Shown: positions 25,156 to 29,556 of the stretch, piece after piece
How the letters are laid out: the number at the start of each line of letters is the position of its first letter
How positions within the stretch are numbered: the stretch's first letter is position 1
DNA from: CAZKXX01 sp964556705
GTDB lineage: Bacteria; Acidobacteriota; Terriglobia; UBA7540
Length of the DNA stretch: 29,556 nt
NCBI GenBank assembly: GCA_964556705.1
Contig: CAZKXX010000042.1
Coordinates: forward strand, 1-29,556
Direction: 5' to 3'
Notes under the pieces: model-generated
What the model was told of the DNA's origin: nothing
Databases searched by the model: none
Seen by the model: the letters and a program-made list of their open reading frames with translations, nothing else
Made by a program: the position numbers and the translations under genes

Positions 25156-25186
25156 GGAGGCGCGTTCCGCGCTGCCCGTTCGGGCA
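25156..25186 (+). repeat. Possible degenerate REP-like double hairpin
   Basis: GGAG (25156-25159) is followed by GCGCG (25160-25164), loop TTC, CGCGC (25168-25172), then a second hairpin TGCCCG-TT-CGGGCA (25173-25186). The GGAG foot and 3-base loop echo the copies at 9084 and 29332, but the stem is only 5 bp and the loop differs. It lies in the 43-base gap before the SH3-domain gene. Confidence 0.35.
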
Positions 25187-25190
25187 CCTT

Positions 25191-26366
25191 ATGAATCTTC
25201 GACTTCTCCGCCCGCTGCCAGGCCTCCTCGGTCTGTGCGCGCTCATTGTTTCCCTCTGGGCCCAGCGTCCGCCTCTTGCCGATCACTCCGGCGTCCTTCG
25301 CGACGGCGACTGCCTGCTGGTCGTGGACGACGAAGAACCGGGAATCTACTTTCGTTATCACCTCGGCGGCGCGCGCGGGCCGATGATTTATCTCGAAACT
25401 CTGCCCGTCGAACGCGTTTCGCTCCCCCGCGGGGATCTCGCCATCGACCTCGAATCGCTCGAACGCCTGGCCGACGGGCGCATCGTGGTCCTTTCGGAGC
25501 GGCTGCGCTCGCTCATCAGCGCAGAAGGCGTGGTCGCCGAATACGAAGGCACGCTCGGCGAAATCGGCCGCCGCGGTTTGGAAGGCGTGGCCGTGCGCCG
25601 GCTGGAAAACGGAAGCTCGCGCGTCGCCGTCCTGTGGGAAGGCGGATATCCCGACCTGAACCAGCTTCCGCCGGCCCTGCACCAGCGCGTCGGAGGACGC
25701 GCGTACCGGCCTCGCATCCTCGTTCACGACTTGAAGCCCGGCGAAAGCCCGGGGCGCATCTACACGCATGGCGCGCTGCGCTTCTTCGAGCTGGAAGTTC
25801 CCCGCCCGCGCGGCCGCGAGCCCCGCGCGCAGCGATTCCGCGCCGCCGACCTTGTCTGGGCGTTGCCGTCCGGGTCGCAGGACGGTGAAGGCTTCATCGT
25901 CCTGCTCAGTTCTCAGAGCCTCACCCCGCGAATGGAATTCCACTATCACTGGCTTCAGCGCTTTACGGCCGAGGGGAAACCGGTCGGCGAGCCCCTTGAC
26001 CTCAACGTGCTCGTGCCGCCGCAGTATCTGCGCATCAACTGGGAAGGTCTCGGTTGGTTTGAAGAAGGGGAGAGTCTCGTCCTCGTGCACGAACGCAACA
26101 CGCCGATTCCGCTCGTCGCGCTCGTCGTCGAGCTGCCGGAAAGCTGGCGCGTCGCGGGCGCCGCCGGCCGCCTCACTCACGTCATCGAACGCGAGACCGA
26201 GTATTACCTGGCCGGACCGCAGCAGGGCCGCCCGCCCGATGGCAAGTTCGCTGCGGGAACTCGCGTCCGCGTGCTCGAATCGGCGGGAAGCTACGCTCGC
26301 GTGCGCACCGAAAACGGCGTCGAAGCGTACGTTTCCTCTGAAGCGCTCCAGCCACTGGCCCCTTAA
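25191..26366 (+). CDS. Exported protein with C-terminal SH3-like domain, function unknown
   Basis: The 391-residue protein has an N-terminal signal peptide (about 1-25, ending LWAQ). The middle (about 30-320) is strand-rich, with repeated short units (DGRIVVLSE, DGEGFIVLLS, EGESLVLVHE) that suggest a beta-propeller, possibly of the esterase-like phytase type. The C-terminal 50 residues (GTRVRVLES-x-GSYARVRTE-x-GVEAYVSSEAL) form a bacterial SH3 domain, often involved in cell-wall or protein binding. The ATG at 25191 has only a weak ribosome binding site. It follows the transporter gene by 43 bases and may share its transcript. I do not recognise the whole architecture. Confidence 0.75.
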   Translation: MNLRLLRPLPGLLGLCALIVSLWAQRPPLADHSGVLRDGDCLLVVDDEEPGIYFRYHLGGARGPMIYLETLPVERVSLPRGDLAIDLESLERLADGRIVVLSERLRSLISAEGVVAEYEGTLGEIGRRGLEGVAVRRLENGSSRVAVLWEGGYPDLNQLPPALHQRVGGRAYRPRILVHDLKPGESPGRIYTHGALRFFELEVPRPRGREPRAQRFRAADLVWALPSGSQDGEGFIVLLSSQSLTPRMEFHYHWLQRFTAEGKPVGEPLDLNVLVPPQYLRINWEGLGWFEEGESLVLVHERNTPIPLVALVVELPESWRVAGAAGRLTHVIERETEYYLAGPQQGRPPDGKFAAGTRVRVLESAGSYARVRTENGVEAYVSSEALQPLAP

Positions 26367-26371
26367 CAGGT

Positions 26372-26390
26372 CGCGGATAAAACTTCCGCG
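26372..26390 (+). repeat. Hairpin after the SH3-domain gene
   Basis: CGCGGA (26372-26377), loop TAAAACT, TCCGCG (26385-26390), beginning 5 bases after the TAA. It is positioned as a terminator but no T-run follows, so it is weak at best. Confidence 0.4.
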
Positions 26391-26618
26391 GTAATCCTGA
26401 AAGCTGTCATCCTGAGCCCCGATGCTTTTGATCGGGGCGAGGGACCTGGGCTGTTGACTCAGCACATCGGGCATACGCGCGCTTGCGCCGCGCCGCTCCC
26501 TCGGTAATTCTGAAAGCTGTCATCCTGAGCCCCGATGCTTTTGATCGGGGCGAAGGACCTCGGCTGTTGACTCAGCACCTCGGGCATACGCGCGCTTGCG
26601 CCGCGCCGCTCCCTCGGT
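26389..26618 (+). repeat. Tandem duplication of a 113-base unit containing a hairpin
   Basis: Two head-to-tail copies (26389-26501 and 26502-26614) differ at only four positions, and the first four bases of a third copy follow. Each carries CTGTCATCCTGAGCCCCGAT and a perfect 8-bp hairpin GCCCCGAT/ATCGGGGC around a 7-base loop, followed by a GGACCT box. GTCATCCTGAG...GGACC resembles an interspersed element I have seen in acidobacterial and other genomes (memory, not searched). It occupies the whole gap before the aminotransferase; no gene is apparent in it. Confidence 0.85.
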
Positions 26619-26634
26619 GCATCCTTCCCTACCC

Positions 26635-27804
26635 ATGTTCACCTCGCGCACCGACTGGCCGAGAACGCCCAACCGCCTCGCGCAGGAACTCGATCGCCGC
26701 CGTGCCGCGGGCCTGCCGGTGCTCGACCTCACGGAATCGAATCCCACGCGCTGCGGGTTCGATTACGACTCCGCCGGAATTCTCGCCGCGCTCGCCGCAC
26801 CCGCGGCCCTGCGCTACGAGCCGGACCCGCGCGGCCTGCTCGAAGCCCGCCAAGCCATCGCGGCGTATTACGCGGAAAAGGGCGCGCGCGTCGCTCCCGA
26901 ACAGATTTTCCTCACCACCAGCACCAGCGAGGCCTATGCGTTCGTCTTCCGCCTGATCGCGAATGCCGGCGATGCGGTCCTTGTTCCCTCGCCCAGCTAT
27001 CCGCTCTTCGACTTCCTCGCGCGGCTGAACGACCTCGAGCTCGGCCGCTATCCGCTGGTTTACGACCCCGGCTGGCGGATGGATCTCGGCGAGCTCGAAC
27101 GGCGAATCGCTTCGAGTAGCCGCGCGGTCCTGGTGGTCCATCCGAACAATCCCACGGGCTCGTTCGTCCGCCGCGCCGAGCGCGAGGCGCTCGCCCGGCT
27201 TTGCCGGCGACATTCGCTCGCGCTCATCGCCGACGAAGTGTTTGCCGATTACGCTTTCGAGCCCGGCGTCGAGCGCGTCGCGACGCATGCCGCGGCCGAT
27301 GACGCGCTCACCTTCACCCTCAGCGGGCTTTCGAAAATTTCCGCATTGCCGCAGATGAAGCTCGCGTGGATTGTGGCGAGCGGCCCGCGCCAACTCTTGG
27401 GCGAGGCGCTGGCGCGGCTGGAAATCATCGCCGACACGTTTCTTTCTGTCAGCGCGCCGCTCGCGCACGCTCTGCCGCGTCTGCTCGACATGCGCCGCAG
27501 CCTCCAGCCGCAGGTGCTGGAGCGCGTGCGCTCCAACCTCCGTCGGCTCGATCATCTCATCGCCTCCGGCTCGCCCGTCTCACGTCTGGTGACCGAAGGC
27601 GGCTGGTACGCGATTCTGCGCGTCCCGGCGACGCGCAGCGACGAGGATTGGGCGGTCGAGCTCCTGCGTTCGGACGGCGTCCACGTCCACCCCGGCCATT
27701 TCTACGATTTTCCCGGCGAGGGCCACCTGGTCGTCAGCCTCCTGCCCCAGCCGGAAATGTTCACAGCGGGAATCGTCAAAATCCTCGCCCGCGCCGCCTC
27801 GTAG
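26635..27804 (+). CDS. PLP-dependent aminotransferase, class I/II fold
   Basis: The protein is 389 residues from ATG 26635 (MFTSRTDWP), which fits the family start; a reading from 26596 would begin inside the 113-base repeat. Fold type I motifs are present: TSTSEAY (PLP phosphate region), HPNNPTGS, DEVFADY and SGLSK with PLP-binding Lys234. Near the C-terminus the Arg that normally binds the substrate carboxylate (H-x-R in AlaA-like enzymes) is replaced by Val366 in GHLVVSLLP. Family members act on alanine, aspartate or related amino acids; the replaced Arg makes the substrate here uncertain. Its own terminator follows, so it is probably monocistronic. Confidence 0.88.
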   Translation: MFTSRTDWPRTPNRLAQELDRRRAAGLPVLDLTESNPTRCGFDYDSAGILAALAAPAALRYEPDPRGLLEARQAIAAYYAEKGARVAPEQIFLTTSTSEAYAFVFRLIANAGDAVLVPSPSYPLFDFLARLNDLELGRYPLVYDPGWRMDLGELERRIASSSRAVLVVHPNNPTGSFVRRAEREALARLCRRHSLALIADEVFADYAFEPGVERVATHAAADDALTFTLSGLSKISALPQMKLAWIVASGPRQLLGEALARLEIIADTFLSVSAPLAHALPRLLDMRRSLQPQVLERVRSNLRRLDHLIASGSPVSRLVTEGGWYAILRVPATRSDEDWAVELLRSDGVHVHPGHFYDFPGEGHLVVSLLPQPEMFTAGIVKILARAAS

Positions 27805-27835
27805 CGCGGGTCTGTCTTCTGACGCGCGGCTTTTT
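27805..27835 (+). terminator. Intrinsic terminator after the aminotransferase gene
   Basis: CGCG-G-GTC (27805-27812) pairs with GAC-G-CGCG (27821-27828) with one internal G-G mismatch and an 8-base loop, followed by GC and five T (27831-27835). It starts one base after the stop codon. Confidence 0.65.
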
Positions 27836-27868
27836 CCGCCCTGTCGCACGAAGCGTCTTGAGGTTCGA

Positions 27869-27897
27869 TTGACTTCCCCGCCCCGCTCGGCTAGTCT
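27869..27897 (+). promoter_or_regulatory. Sigma-70-type promoter for the cysteine desulfurase gene
   Basis: TTGACT (27869-27874) and TAGTCT (27892-27897) are 17 bases apart. The predicted start near 27904 gives a leader of about 60 bases. It lies just after the terminator of the previous gene. Confidence 0.55.
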
Positions 27898-27965
27898 GAA
27901 TCGAGGGGCTGTCGCCGCCGAACTTTCACCGCCGTCCTGAGTTTCCAGTCCCCCATTCGACAACC

Positions 27966-29141
27966 ATGCGCCGAGTCTATCTCGACAACAACGCCACCAC
28001 GCCGCTCGCGCCCGAAGTGTACGAGGCGATGAAGCCCTACCAGCTCGAAGACTACGGCAACGCCAGCTCGATTCACTGGTACGGGCAGCGCGCCAAGGCC
28101 GCGATTGAAAAGGCGCGCGAGCAGGTGGCGAAACTTCTGAACGCCCGGCCGGGCGAAATTGTCTTCACGAGCGGAGGCACGGAAGCCGACAACGCCGCCC
28201 TCATCGGCATCGTTGAGGCGGCGCGCGCCGAGGAGAAGCACGTCGTCACCACCGCCATCGAGCACCACGCCGTGCTCAACACCGCGAAGGCGCTCGAAAA
28301 GCGCGGCGTGCGCGTCACCTTCGTGCGCGTGGGCGCGAGCGGCGTCGTGGACCCGGACGACATCGCCCGCGCCGTGCGGCCTGAGACCGTGCTCATCTCC
28401 GTGATGCACGCGAACAACGAGCTGGGGACGGTCCAGCCGATCGAGGAAATCGGCCGGATGGCCCGCGAACGCGACGTCTGGTTCCACACGGACGCCGTGC
28501 AGTCCGTGGGCAAGATTCCGGTGGATGTCGAGAAACTGGGCGTGGACTTGCTTTCGCTTTCGGCGCACAAGCTGCACGGGCCGAAGGGCGTGGGCGCGCT
28601 TTACGTGCGCAGGGGGACGATCCTGCGCGCCTTCATGCACGGCGGCCACCACGAGCGCGACCGGCGGCCGGGCACGGAAATTGTTCCGGGTATTGTCGGG
28701 CTCGGCAAGGCGGCGGAGCTGGCGCTCGCGCATTTGGACGAAGAAGCGACGCGTGTCGCGGCGCTCCGCGACCGGCTGGAGGCCGGCATCCTCGAACGCG
28801 TTCCGCTCGCCGCGCTGAACGGCGACGCGGCGCGCCGCCTGCCGACCACCACCAACATTCGCTTCGATTACATCGAAGGTGAAGGCTTCGTCATCGCCAT
28901 GGACCTGCGCGGCGTGGCCGTTTCGACGGGCGCGGCGTGCGCTTCGGGCTCGGTCGAGCCGTCGCATGTGCTTTCGGCCATCGGCCTCTCGCACGACCAG
29001 GCGCGCTCGAGCATCCGCTTCAGCCTCGGCCGATTCAATACCGCTGACGACGTGGACTACGCGCTGGAGGCGATTCCCGCCGTCGCCGAACGGCTGCGCG
29101 CCGTCTCGCCGCATTACAAGAAAGCGGCCATCGCGACGTGA
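27966..29141 (+). CDS. nifS: Cysteine desulfurase (NifS/IscS type)
   Basis: The 391-residue PLP enzyme takes sulfur from cysteine as a persulfide and releases alanine. The start MRRVYLDNNATTPLAPEV is classical. EHHAVLNT, NNELGTVQ, HTDAVQSVGK and SAHKLHGPKG carry the PLP site, with Lys202 as Schiff-base lysine. GGHHERDRRPGTE follows. The catalytic cysteine is Cys325 in STGAACASGSVEPSHVL, a group I (IscS/NifS) loop, not a SufS one. The ribosome binding site is weak. mnmA starts 103 bases downstream, so a role as sulfur donor for tRNA 2-thiouridine is likely; supply for Fe-S clusters, including those of Nar and Act, is also possible. NifS versus IscS naming is arbitrary here. Confidence 0.96.
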   Translation: MRRVYLDNNATTPLAPEVYEAMKPYQLEDYGNASSIHWYGQRAKAAIEKAREQVAKLLNARPGEIVFTSGGTEADNAALIGIVEAARAEEKHVVTTAIEHHAVLNTAKALEKRGVRVTFVRVGASGVVDPDDIARAVRPETVLISVMHANNELGTVQPIEEIGRMARERDVWFHTDAVQSVGKIPVDVEKLGVDLLSLSAHKLHGPKGVGALYVRRGTILRAFMHGGHHERDRRPGTEIVPGIVGLGKAAELALAHLDEEATRVAALRDRLEAGILERVPLAALNGDAARRLPTTTNIRFDYIEGEGFVIAMDLRGVAVSTGAACASGSVEPSHVLSAIGLSHDQARSSIRFSLGRFNTADDVDYALEAIPAVAERLRAVSPHYKKAAIAT

Positions 29142-29146
29142 AGCGA

Positions 29147-29225
29147 AAAGCCGGCAGCTCTCCGCGGTTAGCTTTCAGCTTCCACCTCGGCGGGTTCGGA
29201 CGTTGAGCTGAGGGCTGACGGCTTT
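29147..29225. repeat. Long imperfect inverted repeat between nifS and mnmA
   Basis: AAAGCCGGCAGC (29147-29158) pairs with GCTGACGGCTTT (29214-29225) at 11 of 12 positions, enclosing 55 bases that contain further AGCTTTCAGCTT-like partial repeats. It fills most of the 103-base gap. It looks like a small non-coding palindromic element; no promoter or terminator is clear in it. Confidence 0.5.
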
Positions 29226-29244
29226 CTGCGGGATCTCGATTCTT

Positions 29245-29556
29245 ATGATGACCATTGCAATCGCCATGAGCGGCGGCGTGGACAGTTCCACGGCCGCGGC
29301 GCTCCTGGTGGAAAACAACTCTGATCATCGTATAGCGCCGGCGTCCCGCCGGCCCGAAGACGCCGCCCCTTCGCGCGTCGTCGGCCTGACGATGCAGCTC
29401 TGGAACCAGCGGCGCCTGCCGAGCCTGCTGGGACCGGACACTTTGCAGGGCGAGTCCGGCCGCGCTTCGGGCCGCTGCTGCTCGCTCGATGACGTGTACG
29501 ACGCGCGCACCGTCGCCGACTTCCTCGGCATCCCCTATTACGTCGTCAACTACGAG
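29245..29556 (+). CDS. mnmA: tRNA-uridine 2-sulfurtransferase, N-terminal part
   Basis: The first 104 codons are present; the frame is still open at the window edge. MnmA adenylates U34 of tRNA Lys/Glu/Gln and replaces oxygen with sulfur delivered from a cysteine desulfurase. The PP-loop SGGVDSS (residues 9-15) binds ATP, and GLTMQLWNQRR and GRCCSLDDVYDAR follow, with the usual cysteine in RCCS. LGIPYYVVNYE ends the fragment. ATG 29245 or the next ATG may be the start; the binding site is weak. Oddity: between AAALLVEN and VVGLTMQ there are about 17-20 extra residues (around NSDHRIAPASRRPEDAAPSR), encoded in part by a REP-like hairpin at 29332-29353. Confidence 0.93.
   Translation, partial: MMTIAIAMSGGVDSSTAAALLVENNSDHRIAPASRRPEDAAPSRVVGLTMQLWNQRRLPSLLGPDTLQGESGRASGRCCSLDDVYDARTVADFLGIPYYVVNYE
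29332..29353 (+). repeat. REP-like hairpin inside mnmA
   Basis: ATAG foot (29332-29335), C, then the 7-bp stem GCCGGCG (29337-29343) / CGCCGGC (29347-29353) around loop TCC. The layout equals that of the copies at 6418 and 9084, with different but self-complementary arms. It is translated in frame as part of an apparent insertion in MnmA. Confidence 0.7.

Noticed and set aside
26372..26390. Intrinsic terminator of the SH3-domain gene
   Set aside because: There is a 6-bp stem just after the stop, but the following bases are GTAATCC, not T-rich.
26389..26618. CRISPR-like repeat array
   Set aside because: There are only two copies, arranged directly head to tail without spacers, so it is a tandem duplication.
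26596..26634. Upstream start of the aminotransferase at 26596
   Set aside because: Those codons fall within the 113-base duplicated repeat; the family start pattern and length fit ATG 26635.

Overview
The window is GC-rich, densely packed bacterial chromosome with short gaps and many start/stop overlaps. No rRNA, tRNA, CRISPR array, insertion sequence or phage gene was seen. The combination of a complete alternative complex III (ActABCDEF), a respiratory NarGHJI, a nucleotide-translocase (NTT/TLC) homologue and many small palindromic repeats resembles Acidobacteriota. That assignment is inference from gene content, not from a marker gene.

Left part (1-3859, minus strand): a PAS-LuxR regulator, a small two-cysteine protein, a large membrane cytochrome with a b-type-like membrane part and five c-heme motifs, and the start of a membrane-anchored protein cut by the window edge. 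Two near-identical TGAC-N4-GTCA palindromes lie upstream of the two small minus-strand genes. A divergent Rrf2-type Fe-S regulator (3975-4430) sits between this group and the nar genes.

Centre (4498-20643, plus strand): one apparent 16-kb transcription unit of 12 genes: diheme cytochrome c, narG, narH, narJ, narI, narK, then actA, actB, actC, actD, actE, actF. Neighbours overlap or lie less than about 70 bases apart, and narK overlaps actA by 8 bases. NarGHI is a cytoplasm-facing quinol:nitrate reductase, NarK moves nitrate/nitrite, and ActABCDEF is a quinol:electron-acceptor oxidoreductase. No terminal oxidase gene follows actF, so the complex III here is physically tied to nitrate respiration instead of to an oxidase.

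Right part: a minus-strand pair (Omp85-like barrel and an exported protein with protein-kinase-like catalytic motifs) driven by a good sigma-70-type promoter; an NTT-family transporter; an exported SH3-domain protein; a 113-base tandem duplication; a PLP aminotransferase with a visible terminator; and a NifS/IscS cysteine desulfurase followed by the start of mnmA, a plausible sulfur donor/acceptor pair for tRNA 2-thiolation.

The most unusual signal is a family of REP-like hairpins (GTAG/GGAG/ATAG foot, C, 7-base arm, TCC loop, complementary arm). The arm sequences differ between copies but keep their pairing. One copy lies just after narG, and two lie in frame inside the coding sequences of narG and mnmA, where they appear to add short peptide insertions.
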